From assembly GCA_902802045.1 (NCBI GenBank), contig CADCKQ010000001.1, positions 124,001 to 188,000 of the forward strand: a DNA stretch of 64,000 bases, given 5' to 3'. Source of the stretch: Oscillospiraceae bacterium. GTDB lineage: Bacteria; Bacillota; Clostridia; Oscillospirales; Oscillospiraceae. Shown piece after piece: positions 43,046-51,550 of this stretch. The position numbers were made by a program, and so were the translations under genes. The notes beneath the pieces are model-generated. The model saw nothing but the letters and a program-made list of their open reading frames with translations. It searched no databases and was not told the origin of the DNA. The stretch's first letter is position 1. Every line of letters begins with the position of its first letter.

Positions 43046-43063
43046 GTCAAAAAGGCGCTGTTT
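43025..43063 (-). terminator. terminator of the regulator-kinase-htrA operon
   Basis: AAACAGCGCCTTTTT and AAAAAGGCGCTGTTT form a perfect 15-bp stem with a 9-nt loop, 34 bp after the htrA stop. Confidence 0.85.
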
Positions 43064-43096
43064 CTCAAAAATATAAATTGCTTTGAATGAGCTTGC

Positions 43097-44404
43097 TCAG
43101 TATAGGTCGTTGGCCTCCATAAGGGTTATTTCCACATCGAATGTCTCACCTTCGCGCCAGATCGTAAGCGTGAGCTTGTCTCCGACCTTCATGTTCTCCT
43201 TGATGTCGAGCACCTGCTGGGTCTCGGTCACCGCCTGGCCGTTCACAGCCGTGAGAATGTCTCCGGCTTTGACCCCCTGTTTCGCGGCGTCGGAATTTTC
43301 GACAACGCTCACGACATACAGGCCTTCAGGGAGCTTGTATTCACTGTTGGCCTCCTTGGGTATGCCTCCCACTGTTATGCCTATGGTGGCTCTGCCCGTC
43401 ACCTCTCCGTTTTCTATCAGCGACTGAACTATTTCGACCATTGTGTCTGTCGGGATTGCGAAGCCAATGCCCTCTATGGCGTTGTCGGTGGAGGAGGTCA
43501 TCATCTTCATGTTGGTGACTCCTATCACCTGGCCGTACATGTTAAACAGAGGTCCTCCGGAGTTTCCTTCGTTGAGGGCGGCATTTGTCTGCAGGAGCGT
43601 CATCGTGTGGCCCTTGTAGTTCATGGCTCTCGAGAGGCCGGATATTATCCCGTCAGTCAGAGTCATGCGGAAGGTCTCGCCCAGAGGGTTTCCGAGCGCC
43701 GCGACCTTCTGGCCGACTTTGATGTCCTCAGTGCTTCCCAGCTGCGCGGGGACGAGGCCCTTGGCTTCTATCTTCAGAAGGGCTATGTCGCTTATGGAGT
43801 CGGCTCCTATGAGCTTGGCATCGAAGGTCCGGTCGTCATGAAGGGTAACTGTCGCGCTGCTGCACTCCTCGATTATATGAGTGTTGGTCAGGATCAGCCC
43901 GTCCTCCGAGAGCACGAAGCCCGTGCCCCAGAAATAGCCTGAGCTTCCGTCTGCATAGGCTGTTATGCTTACAACAGACTCATAGCAGTTCTCGTACAGC
44001 TCGCTCAGATCCATCTCCTCGCCGGACACCTTTTTCACGTCGGGCTTGAAACTGACTTCTCCTGCGTATTTCTCTATATATACCTCAGTATTGGCCGATT
44101 CATCCGATGGGGCGTAGTACTGGGCAAAGAAATCGTGGAAGTTTTCGGGCATGTCGGAAAAAGCGTCCTCCGGTTTGTCCTCCGAGGAATCGTAACTCCA
44201 GCTCTCAAACTGCATGGCAGGCCTTTTAGGCCCGAAGATGCCGTATCCGGCAGCTCCGAGAAGAAGCGCCGCAACGAGAACGAGCGCTATTATCCTGGCA
44301 GTTTTGTTTTTCTTCCGCTCCGGCACCGGTGCCGGTTCCAGCTTCTTTTCCGGTTCTGCCGGAACATACCAGCAGCTGCTGTTTAAGCCGTTATGATCTT
44401 CCAT
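43097..44404 (-). CDS. htrA: HtrA/DegP-like membrane serine protease with PDZ domain
   Basis: This 435-residue protein has a cytoplasmic N-terminus, one transmembrane helix (about 36-57), a variable linker (about 60-130), a trypsin-like domain and a C-terminal PDZ domain (about 335-425, GVKAGDILTAVNGQAV). The catalytic triad is His176 (TNTHII), Asp206 (SDIALLKI) and Ser282 (GNSGGPL). Such proteases clear misfolded proteins at the outer face of the membrane. It is 18 bp downstream of a sensor kinase gene, consistent with control by that two-component system during envelope stress. Confidence 0.94.
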   Translation of the reverse strand: MEDHNGLNSSCWYVPAEPEKKLEPAPVPERKKNKTARIIALVLVAALLLGAAGYGIFGPKRPAMQFESWSYDSSEDKPEDAFSDMPENFHDFFAQYYAPSDESANTEVYIEKYAGEVSFKPDVKKVSGEEMDLSELYENCYESVVSITAYADGSSGYFWGTGFVLSEDGLILTNTHIIEECSSATVTLHDDRTFDAKLIGADSISDIALLKIEAKGLVPAQLGSTEDIKVGQKVAALGNPLGETFRMTLTDGIISGLSRAMNYKGHTMTLLQTNAALNEGNSGGPLFNMYGQVIGVTNMKMMTSSTDNAIEGIGFAIPTDTMVEIVQSLIENGEVTGRATIGITVGGIPKEANSEYKLPEGLYVVSVVENSDAAKQGVKAGDILTAVNGQAVTETQQVLDIKENMKVGDKLTLTIWREGETFDVEITLMEANDLY

Positions 44405-44422
44405 TCATTCAACCTCTTGAAT

Positions 44423-45847
44423 CTACGCTAAAGTAAGTGTGAAGACGAACTCTGTTATGCCGTCTTTCGATGTGACCGCGATATCCTCGTCATGCGAGTT
44501 TACGATCTCCTTCACAAGGTACAGCCCGAGGCCTACTCCGGATTTGTCGAGGCTTCTCGACCTGTCGGACTTGTGGAACCTGTCAAAGATATAGGGAAGA
44601 TCGTCCTCGGGAATGGTCTCGCCTTTGTCTTTTACGGAGAAATAAGCCTTCTCGTCGTCCCTGTATACACGGATCGTGATGCAGCTTCCGTTCTCCGCGA
44701 ATTTCACTGCGTTGTCTATTAGATTGTATATCACCTGGACTATCGCGTCCTTATCCGCCTTTACCATGACGGGGCTGACCGGGAGCTGCGGATCTACATC
44801 CAGGTCCTTGGCAGTCGCGCGTGACTCAAAGTTTATAAGCGTGAGCGCTACAGTTTCTCCGAGGTCGAAAGTCTCGTATCTGGATCTGTCCTTTATTCTG
44901 GCCGTGAGCTGGGAGACATCCAGCATGCTCCTGACGAGCCTCGAGAGTCTCCTGGTCTCGTCGCGTATGGAGGTCAGATATTTCTCTTCGCTCTCCTTCG
45001 GTATCGTACCGTCCAGGATCCCGTCCGCAAAGCCCGCGATCGTAGTCATAGGCGTCCTCAGTTCATGGGCGACGTTCGATATGAATTCCGACCTTCTCTC
45101 CTCTGCTTTCTCGAGCGAGTCCGCCATCGTGTTGAAAGACTCGATAAGAACGCCCATTTCATCGTCGACGTCCTCGGCCTTGTTGACTCTGACCGAGAAA
45201 TCTCCTCTCGCGAAGCGCCTGGAGGCAGCAGCCATCTCATCGAGCGGCTTTGCCATATGCTTCGAGTAGGCAAGGGCGAAGAGCATGGCAAGAACGAATA
45301 TTATGACCCCGACGAGCACGGTCGGAATGACGAAAGAGGGATAGGCTCCGAGCATTCCTGCCTTTTCGCCCGTAACGAATATGAAGCCCAGGATCTTCGT
45401 TCCGTCGGAGCTTTTGACCGTGCGGGCGGAGATATAGCTCTCTTCATAGGATTCGCCGTCCAGCGAGCCCCGCTCATCATAAGTGCCGTTTTCGAGCAGC
45501 GCGGCGATCATGTCCGGGTCAGTCTTCATGCCTATATGCCTGCATACCGGGCCGTTGTCGCTGCATGCCGTGATCGTGCCGGAGGGATCCGCGAGAAGGA
45601 TCCTGTTTCCCGTGCTCCCGGCGACCGTGGTGAGTATGAGCCCTATGTTCCACTCGTCCGGGTCATCATCCGTTGAGAGCGCGGTAACGATTCTCGAGAC
45701 CTCTGCTGCCGTATTGGCCATAGACCTTCTGTAGTCCGCCACCACATAGCTGCGGCTTATCACAGTAAAGGACGAGACCACGAGCAGGAAGGCGACCAGG
45801 ACTATCAGCGCGGTGGCTGCAAAGTTTTTGAGGTATATGCTTTTCAA
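44423..45847 (-). CDS. sensor histidine kinase (HAMP, HisKA, HATPase)
   Basis: This 474-residue protein has two transmembrane helices (about 8-32 and 172-195) flanking a 135-residue extracytoplasmic sensor domain. A HAMP linker (about 195-250), a HisKA helix with phospho-accepting His261 in AHELRTPMTTI, and an ATPase domain with N, G1 and G2 boxes (LIDNAVKF, DKGETI, GVGLGLYL) follow. It is a PhoR/ResE-type kinase. The response regulator gene ends 1 bp before it, and htrA follows. Confidence 0.94.
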   Translation of the reverse strand: MKSIYLKNFAATALIVLVAFLLVVSSFTVISRSYVVADYRRSMANTAAEVSRIVTALSTDDDPDEWNIGLILTTVAGSTGNRILLADPSGTITACSDNGPVCRHIGMKTDPDMIAALLENGTYDERGSLDGESYEESYISARTVKSSDGTKILGFIFVTGEKAGMLGAYPSFVIPTVLVGVIIFVLAMLFALAYSKHMAKPLDEMAAASRRFARGDFSVRVNKAEDVDDEMGVLIESFNTMADSLEKAEERRSEFISNVAHELRTPMTTIAGFADGILDGTIPKESEEKYLTSIRDETRRLSRLVRSMLDVSQLTARIKDRSRYETFDLGETVALTLINFESRATAKDLDVDPQLPVSPVMVKADKDAIVQVIYNLIDNAVKFAENGSCITIRVYRDDEKAYFSVKDKGETIPEDDLPYIFDRFHKSDRSRSLDKSGVGLGLYLVKEIVNSHDEDIAVTSKDGITEFVFTLTLA

Positions 45848-45848
45848 G

Positions 45849-46532
45849 TTACTCCATGACCTCGAACTTGTAACCGACGCCCCAGACCGTTTTAAGGGAC
45901 CATTTGTCGGACACGCCCTCGAGCTTTTCGCGAAGTCTCTTTATATGCACGTCCACTGTTCTGGAATCTCCGAAATAGTCAAAGCCCCATACCTCGTCCA
46001 AAAGCTGGTTTCTTGTAAAGACCCTGTTTGGCGAAGACGCCAGATGATAGAGCAGCTCCATCTCTTTTGGAGGAGTGTCTATCTTTTCTCCGTCCACTAT
46101 GAGCTCATAGGAATCGAGGTTTATAGTGAGCTTGTCGAAATCAAGCTTCTTCTCTCCGACCGTATCTCCCTCGCTCCTCCTCATGACAGCATGGACTCTC
46201 GCAATGAGTTCCTTGACCTCGAAAGGCTTTGTGATATAGTCGTCAGCTCCCATCTCGAGGCCGGTGACCTTATCCTTTGTCTCGCCTTTGGCCGTGAGCA
46301 TGATTATGGGCGTCGTGGATTTGCCTCTTATATAATTGCAGACTTCCCATCCGTTTTTCACCGGAAGCATTATGTCCAGCAGGACCACATCGGGCTGGAA
46401 AAGATCGAAGGATGACTCCGCTTTTCCTCCGTCTGCAGCGATCATAACTTCAAATCCGTCTTTGGAGAGGTAGAGCCTCAGAAGCTCTGCAATATTGCTG
46501 TCGTCTTCGACTACGAGCGCGCGTTTGTTCAT
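45849..46532 (-). CDS. OmpR/PhoB-family response regulator
   Basis: This 227-residue protein has a receiver domain with phosphorylation site Asp53 (VVLLDIMLP), acidic pocket Glu9-Asp10-Asp11, Thr80 and Lys102 (TKPFEV). A winged-helix DNA-binding domain (about 128-225) ends LKTVWGVGYKFEV, typical of the OmpR class. It is the first gene of the operon with the kinase and htrA. A TATAAT-like box lies about 60 bp upstream, but I could not place the -35 box. Confidence 0.95.
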   Translation of the reverse strand: MNKRALVVEDDSNIAELLRLYLSKDGFEVMIAADGGKAESSFDLFQPDVVLLDIMLPVKNGWEVCNYIRGKSTTPIIMLTAKGETKDKVTGLEMGADDYITKPFEVKELIARVHAVMRRSEGDTVGEKKLDFDKLTINLDSYELIVDGEKIDTPPKEMELLYHLASSPNRVFTRNQLLDEVWGFDYFGDSRTVDVHIKRLREKLEGVSDKWSLKTVWGVGYKFEVME

Positions 46533-46630
46533 AGTGTATTTCCCCCTTTTTCTCTTATGCTGCCTTATATTCTGCGAAAATTATATACTTATCGGGTCTT
46601 TATATGTTACAAAATTGAGAATTAATGCCT

Positions 46631-46660
46631 TTAAAAGAGAGGATGCCCGAGGGCATCCTC
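46631..46660 (-). terminator. terminator of hpf
   Basis: GAGGATGCCC and GGGCATCCTC form a 10-bp stem followed on the minus strand by TCTTTTAAAGG. Confidence 0.8.
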
Positions 46661-46683
46661 CCGTGATCGGTTGTATTCCGGTA

Positions 46684-47229
46684 TCAGTAGTCCTGCATGC
46701 CGTCGTCACAGATAAGACCGTAGCCGCCGTTCTTGCGGGTATATACCACAGATATCGCTTCTTCCGCATCGGTGTTCTTGAATACGAAAAATTCGTGGCC
46801 GAGAAGGTTCATCTGAAGTATTGCCTCTTCCGGGGACATCGGTTTGATGGAGAAGCGTTTGCTCCTGACGATTCTGAAATCGTCTTCGTCGCTCTCCTCA
46901 ACGGCGGGAGCGGGCTGCTCAAAATCGAGAGAGCCCTCCTTGAGGCGTTTTTCAAGCCTTGTCTTGTTTCTTCTGATCTGCCTGTCGATAGCGGCGACTC
47001 CGGAATCGACGGATGCGTACATATCGTTTGTCAGCTCGCTGGCGCGGTAGTACATGCCGTTGTTGTGGATCGTGATCTCCGCTCTGAACCTTCCGCGCTC
47101 GAGGCTGAAGGTGACATACGCATCAGCTTCTGTTTTGAAGAATCTGTCGAGCTTGCTGATCTTTTTGATCGCGTATGCTCTCAGCTCCTCAGAGGAATCC
47201 ATTTTCTTTTCGGTAAAAGTGAACTTCAT
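46684..47229 (-). CDS. hpf: ribosome hibernation promoting factor, long form
   Basis: This 181-residue protein has the N-terminal ribosome-binding domain (about 1-105; MKFTFTEKKMDSSEELRAYA, then two strands and long helices rich in Lys/Arg). An acidic linker (EESDEDD) and the C-terminal dimerisation domain (about 125-180; VRSKRFSIKPMSPEEAILQM, LGHEFFVFKN) follow. Long Hpf joins two 70S ribosomes into inactive 100S dimers in stationary phase. A GAAAGGAG site precedes the ATG. Confidence 0.95.
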   Translation of the reverse strand: MKFTFTEKKMDSSEELRAYAIKKISKLDRFFKTEADAYVTFSLERGRFRAEITIHNNGMYYRASELTNDMYASVDSGVAAIDRQIRRNKTRLEKRLKEGSLDFEQPAPAVEESDEDDFRIVRSKRFSIKPMSPEEAILQMNLLGHEFFVFKNTDAEEAISVVYTRKNGGYGLICDDGMQDY

Positions 47230-47259
47230 GATATAGAGCTCCTTTCTTTTGCTGAATAT

Positions 47260-47265
47260 ATTATA
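47260..47265 (-). promoter_or_regulatory. extended -10 promoter element of hpf
   Basis: TGCTATAAT on the minus strand is an extended -10 element. A -35 box at the standard distance is not clear, with TTAACA lying 19 bp upstream. Confidence 0.5.
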
Positions 47266-47304
47266 GCACAGAATTTCGCAGCAATGTTAACAGAAATACC
47301 GGTC

Positions 47305-49062
47305 TCAATTTGTGTAAATTATACAATTGGGGAGCATATCCCGCAGGTACATTATGTCCTCTTCAGGGATCGGATTGCCTCCGATATAGAGGTATCTGAG
47401 GTTCGTGAGCCCCCCGAGGCATTTTATGTCGCTGACAAGATTATTCGATATGTCGACAGTCTCGAGCGATGTCATGAGATTGAGAGGGCTTACGTCGGAG
47501 ATCAGATTGTCCGAGAGATCGAGGGAATAGATCGGGGCTGTCACATTGGAAAAGACATATATCTCCTCTATGCTGTTGCCCTCGAGATTGAGCACCCTGA
47601 GCTCCTTCAGTTCCTCAATGGGACTTATATCCTGGAGACCTATGCGCGACGCGTCCACCTCGGTATCGGAGGAGCTGAAGACTCTGGATCCCAGAACGAT
47701 CTGGAAATTCAGCTCATCGTGCATTACGGCCGAGGCCGTTATCTGAGACTTCAGCTTTTCCACGGCGCTTCCAGTCAGCGCGGGGTTGTCGAGAATGCTC
47801 AGTGTGAAGATGCTGCTGTAGCCGTAGAAATAGGGAAGATCGCCGTCCGTGAGGCCTGTCCCGTCCAGAGTGAGGACGGAGAGCTGCCTGAGCTTTCTGA
47901 ATGTGGAGAAGTTCGTGATCGGATTTCCGCTTAAGTGGAGCTCGCTCAGATTCGGAAGGCTGCCGAGAGCAGCCACGGACATTATGCCGTTCCCGTCGGC
48001 GTTGATGTTCTTAAGAGTGGTAAGCCCCATGAGAGGCCTTATGTCCGAAATATTGTTGTATGAGATGTTGAGAGTCTCCAGCGTCGGGATATCCATGAGA
48101 GGGGTCAGGTCGTAGATTGCGTTGTACGCGAGGTTCAGATTTTTCAGATGTCTGCAGTTCGAAAGCGCCGAAATATCCGAGATCCCGCAGCCGGAAAGAT
48201 CCAGGCTCTCCGAGGCCGAGGAAAAGCTTCTGCCCCCCAGAGTGATATCAGAGGCAGCCTCTTCCGCCTTTTCGCTGTGTATGGAGCAGTCCGGAAGCGC
48301 GTTCATAAGACTCTGGAGCTGGTGATCGGTGATGTTTATCCCCTTAACGCTGAGCGTCGTAAGGCCGCTGAGCGAATAAAGCGGGGAGAAATCCGCGATA
48401 GGGTTGTTGTCGAGATACAGTGTCCGTAGCCCGGTCAGGGATGAGAGGGGGCTCAGGTCGCCTATCGAGTTGTCCGAGAGGTTGAGAGTCCGAAGCCCGC
48501 CGAGAGACGAGAGAAAGCCTATATTCTGAATGTTGTTGTTCTCGAGCGACACGTTGCTCAGCGAGTAGAGCTGGCTGATATTCGAAAGGTCTGCATCCGT
48601 AAGGCCTCTGTTGCTCAGAAGCAGGCTCGTGGCGTTTCTGGAGAACTTCTCTCCGGCAATCTCCACCATGTCTGCAGCATTAGCCGCAGTGCGCCTCTCC
48701 TCGACCTCCGAAATAAGTTTGAGGGTGTCATAGTTTTCGGAGGAGACCTCTGTCAGGATCTCGATGGCCTTGTCGAACTCGCCCATCCTGCAGTAGCACT
48801 CGGAGAGCATGACGAGGCACTCGTCAGTCTTTTCGAGATCAGCGGCTTTTCTCAGCAGCGGCGCGGCTTCCTGATATTCTCCCGCATCAAAGTATTCCTG
48901 AGCGTTCTGGCGGAGATTTCTGTATTCTCCGGATTCCGTCCTGTTACGGACGATCGCGGCTGCAAGCACGATTATCAGAAGAAGCAGCACAGCAATCGCA
49001 CTGTATAAAATTTTTCTGATCGGTATGCCGAAAATGATTCCCGGCGTCTTGTTCCCGTTCAT
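47305..49062 (-). CDS. membrane-anchored TPR and leucine-rich-repeat protein
   Basis: This 585-residue protein has one transmembrane helix (about 17-42) and a TPR-like helical region (about 48-125). Two blocks of 22-residue internalin-type leucine-rich repeats follow (about 150-250 and 285-575), with units such as LRTLNLSDNSIGDLSPLSSL. Short inserts with the same pattern (SDITLGGRSFSSASESLDLS, IVLGSRVFSSSDTEVDAS) separate the blocks. No LPXTG or SLH anchor is seen. The repeats probably face outward and bind a protein. A promoter with two GTTTACAT repeats lies upstream. Confidence 0.85.
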   Translation of the reverse strand: MNGNKTPGIIFGIPIRKILYSAIAVLLLLIIVLAAAIVRNRTESGEYRNLRQNAQEYFDAGEYQEAAPLLRKAADLEKTDECLVMLSECYCRMGEFDKAIEILTEVSSENYDTLKLISEVEERRTAANAADMVEIAGEKFSRNATSLLLSNRGLTDADLSNISQLYSLSNVSLENNNIQNIGFLSSLGGLRTLNLSDNSIGDLSPLSSLTGLRTLYLDNNPIADFSPLYSLSGLTTLSVKGINITDHQLQSLMNALPDCSIHSEKAEEAASDITLGGRSFSSASESLDLSGCGISDISALSNCRHLKNLNLAYNAIYDLTPLMDIPTLETLNISYNNISDIRPLMGLTTLKNINADGNGIMSVAALGSLPNLSELHLSGNPITNFSTFRKLRQLSVLTLDGTGLTDGDLPYFYGYSSIFTLSILDNPALTGSAVEKLKSQITASAVMHDELNFQIVLGSRVFSSSDTEVDASRIGLQDISPIEELKELRVLNLEGNSIEEIYVFSNVTAPIYSLDLSDNLISDVSPLNLMTSLETVDISNNLVSDIKCLGGLTNLRYLYIGGNPIPEEDIMYLRDMLPNCIIYTN

Positions 49063-49080
49063 GGCTGTTGTCTCTGTATT

Positions 49081-49103
49081 ATGTAAACTCTATTAATGTA
49101 AAC
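49081..49103 (-). promoter_or_regulatory. direct repeats GTTTACAT at the LRR-gene start of transcription
   Basis: Two GTTTACAT copies (49096-49103 and 49081-49088 on the minus strand), 15 bp apart, lie just downstream of the -10 box. They could be an operator, but no regulator is suggested by context. Confidence 0.4.
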
Positions 49104-49106
49104 GTC

Positions 49107-49135
49107 ATTATAACACACTTGCGCGCGAAATGAAA
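49107..49135 (-). promoter_or_regulatory. promoter of the LRR gene
   Basis: TTTCAT (49130-49135) and TATAAT (49107-49112) are 17 bp apart, and TGT precedes the -10 box as an extended element. Confidence 0.6.
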
Positions 49136-49164
49136 TACGCAAATGCTATTTGCTGGATTATATC

Positions 49165-49941
49165 TTACTCGAGCCCCTGCTCTTTCTGCCAGATATCCAT
49201 CACGTTTCTGTGCGGGAGCAGTTTGGCTCCGGCCATTTCCGCTTTTGCTGTGAGTCCGGGCTTGCAGACGTCCTTTCCTTTCTCAAGATCGCGCCAGGCA
49301 CAGCTGACGACGTATTCCGGTTTGTACAGAGCGTCGTATTTCCGGACTACGGGCTTTCTTCCAGGTATGATCGCCCTTTCGAAGAATTCGGTCGCCGTCC
49401 AGAAGGGGCAGACCGCGAGCACGGATATCCCTCTGCTTTTAAGCTCCCTGTTCAGAGCGCGGCTGAACGACAGCACGAAAGCTTTGGTCGCACCGTATAC
49501 ATTTATATAAGGTATGGGTTGGTGTGCGGCTACAGAAGCGAGGTTTACTATACGGCTGCCTTCATTCATATATGGCTCGCTTATCTGACACATGGACATG
49601 AGTGCAGTGCAGTTCAAGTCCACCATGTTCTGGTTTTCCTCAAGGGGGACCTCAAATGTCCCGCAGAATTTCCCGAATCCGCTGCAGTTGATCAGAAGGT
49701 CTATCTCCGGTCTTTCCGTTTCAAGGAGCTGAGCGTATTTTTTCAGATTCTCCCTGTCCGTAAGATCCATCGGCAGAGGCCGGACTGGAACATTTACAAG
49801 GCTTTTGAGTTCTTCGAGCCTGTCCTCCCTGCGCGCGATCGCCCAGAGCTCGTCAAATTTCCCGTGTTTTTCCGCGGTCAACGCAAAACATCTACCTATC
49901 CCGCTCGAGGCACCTGTAATGACAGCTATTCTTTTGCCCAT
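49165..49941 (-). CDS. short-chain dehydrogenase/reductase
   Basis: This 258-residue NAD(P)-dependent oxidoreductase has the cofactor motif TGASSGIG (9-16), NCSG (85-88), and the catalytic Ser136, Tyr149 and Lys153 (VYGATK). The Arg in AIARRED suggests NADPH preference. The family is broad and the substrate cannot be read. It is a single gene between the LRR gene and glyQS, with divergent orientation from glyQS. Confidence 0.9.
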   Translation of the reverse strand: MGKRIAVITGASSGIGRCFALTAEKHGKFDELWAIARREDRLEELKSLVNVPVRPLPMDLTDRENLKKYAQLLETERPEIDLLINCSGFGKFCGTFEVPLEENQNMVDLNCTALMSMCQISEPYMNEGSRIVNLASVAAHQPIPYINVYGATKAFVLSFSRALNRELKSRGISVLAVCPFWTATEFFERAIIPGRKPVVRKYDALYKPEYVVSCAWRDLEKGKDVCKPGLTAKAEMAGAKLLPHRNVMDIWQKEQGLE

Positions 49942-50055
49942 GGTATAATCCGCCTTTCAGTCGTTTGGTTTTTTATGTGTTTATTATTATATAATCTGCT
50001 GCCGTAAATAGCAAACGGCAGGCTCAATTATAAAAGCGGCAGCGAACATAATTTA

Positions 50056-50084
50056 TTGCAAATATCTCTCCCCGCTGATATAAT
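50056..50084 (+). promoter_or_regulatory. promoter of glyQS-nadE
   Basis: TTGCAA (50056-50061) and consensus TATAAT (50079-50084) have a 17-bp spacer. The leader is only about 35 nt, too short for a T-box, so glyQS is not under T-box control here. Confidence 0.75.
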
Positions 50085-50125
50085 CTTTTTTTGTAAAAAA
50101 ATCATTAACACAAGGAAGAAGTTCA

Positions 50126-51550
50126 ATGAACAATACTGAAAAAACAATGGACAAGATCGTCGCTCTCTGCAAAAACCGCGGTTTCATATATCCCGGCAGC
50201 GAGATCTACGGCGGACTTGCCAATTCCTGGGACTACGGTCCCCTCGGCACCGAGCTTAAGAACAACGTAAAAAAAGCATGGCTCAAGAAATTTGTCCAGG
50301 AAAACCCGTACAATGTCGGTCTTGATGCCGCTATTCTGATGAATCCCCAGACGTGGGTCACCACCGGACATGTCGCAGGTTTTTCGGATCCTCTGCTCGA
50401 CTGCCGTTCATGCAAGGCCAGACACAGAGCCGATAAGCTGATAGGCGACGAACACCCGGACGTGAATGTGGACGCGATGACTTTCGATGAGATGGACGCC
50501 TTTATCGCATCACACGAGGAGATAATCTGTCCTGTATGCGGAAACCACAATTTCACTCCGATCCGCAAGTTCAATCTGATGTTCAAGACCTCAATAGGCG
50601 TTACGGAGGACTCCTCTTCAGTCTGCTATCTCCGCCCGGAGACAGCTCAGGGTATTTTCGTCAACTTTGCAAACATTGCCCGCACAACGCGTAAAAAGCT
50701 CCCCTTCGGCGTATGCCAGGTGGGCAAAGCCTTCCGCAATGAGATCACTCCGGGTAATTTCATCTTCCGCACAAGAGAATTCGAGCAGATGGAATGCGAA
50801 TTCTTCTGCAAGCCGGGCACGGACCTCGAATGGTTCGAATACTGGAAGAACTTCTGCAAGAACTGGCTGCTCTCCCTCGGAATGAAAGAGGAGCATCTGC
50901 GTTTCCGCGATCACGAAAAGGCCGAGCTCGCCTTCTATTCGCGCGCGACTGCCGATATCGAATACACCTTCCCGTTTACGGACTGGGGCGAGGTCTGGGG
51001 CATTGCAGACCGTACCGACTACGATCTGAGCCGCCACCAGGAGGCCTCCGGCAGAGACTTGAGCTATTTCGACCAGGATACGAATGAGCGCTACATCCCT
51101 TATGTCATCGAGCCGTCACTCGGCTGCGACAGAGTCATGCTGGCCTTCCTCTGCGAAGCCTATGACGAAGAGGTCGTAGGTAAGGACAAGAATGGCAATG
51201 ACGATATCAGAACGGTCCTTCATCTGCATCCCGCTCTCGCTCCCTTCAAGGCCGCGATACTGCCTCTAAGCAAGAAAGAGATCCTCACCGGGCCTGCCAT
51301 GGAGCTCTACACAGAGCTCTGCAAAGAGTTCCCCGTCGACTATGACGAGACCGGCTCCATCGGCAAGCGCTACCGCCGCGAGGACGAGATCGGAACTCCG
51401 TTCTGCATCACCTTCGATTTCAACACGGTAGGCACAGAGACCGATCCGGCCGACCACTGCGTGACTGTCCGCGACAGAGATACGATGGAGCAGGTGCGCA
51501 TTCCCATAAGCGAAGTAAAAGCATACATCTCAGAGAGGATAAAGTTCTGA
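50126..51550 (+). CDS. glyQS: glycyl-tRNA synthetase (class II, homodimeric)
   Basis: This 474-residue enzyme charges tRNA-Gly. Visible hallmarks are [24 protein letters not shown] at the N-terminus, [27 protein letters not shown] (motif 2 region), [30 protein letters not shown] and the motif 3 region [14 protein letters not shown], with the anticodon-binding domain at the C-terminus. It is the single-chain alpha2 type rather than the bacterial alpha2beta2 type. Its stop overlaps the nadE start. Confidence 0.97.
   Translation: MNNTEKTMDKIVALCKNRGFIYPGSEIYGGLANSWDYGPLGTELKNNVKKAWLKKFVQENPYNVGLDAAILMNPQTWVTTGHVAGFSDPLLDCRSCKARHRADKLIGDEHPDVNVDAMTFDEMDAFIASHEEIICPVCGNHNFTPIRKFNLMFKTSIGVTEDSSSVCYLRPETAQGIFVNFANIARTTRKKLPFGVCQVGKAFRNEITPGNFIFRTREFEQMECEFFCKPGTDLEWFEYWKNFCKNWLLSLGMKEEHLRFRDHEKAELAFYSRATADIEYTFPFTDWGEVWGIADRTDYDLSRHQEASGRDLSYFDQDTNERYIPYVIEPSLGCDRVMLAFLCEAYDEEVVGKDKNGNDDIRTVLHLHPALAPFKAAILPLSKKEILTGPAMELYTELCKEFPVDYDETGSIGKRYRREDEIGTPFCITFDFNTVGTETDPADHCVTVRDRDTMEQVRIPISEVKAYISERIKF

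Noticed and set aside
46495..47934. A 479-codon open frame crossing hpf and the LRR gene on the opposite strand
   Set aside because: It runs antisense through two well-supported genes and the gap between them, and its product has no family features.
49942..50125. T-box leader upstream of glyQS
   Set aside because: The predicted leader is only about 35 nt, and no T-box sequence or long antiterminator structure is present.
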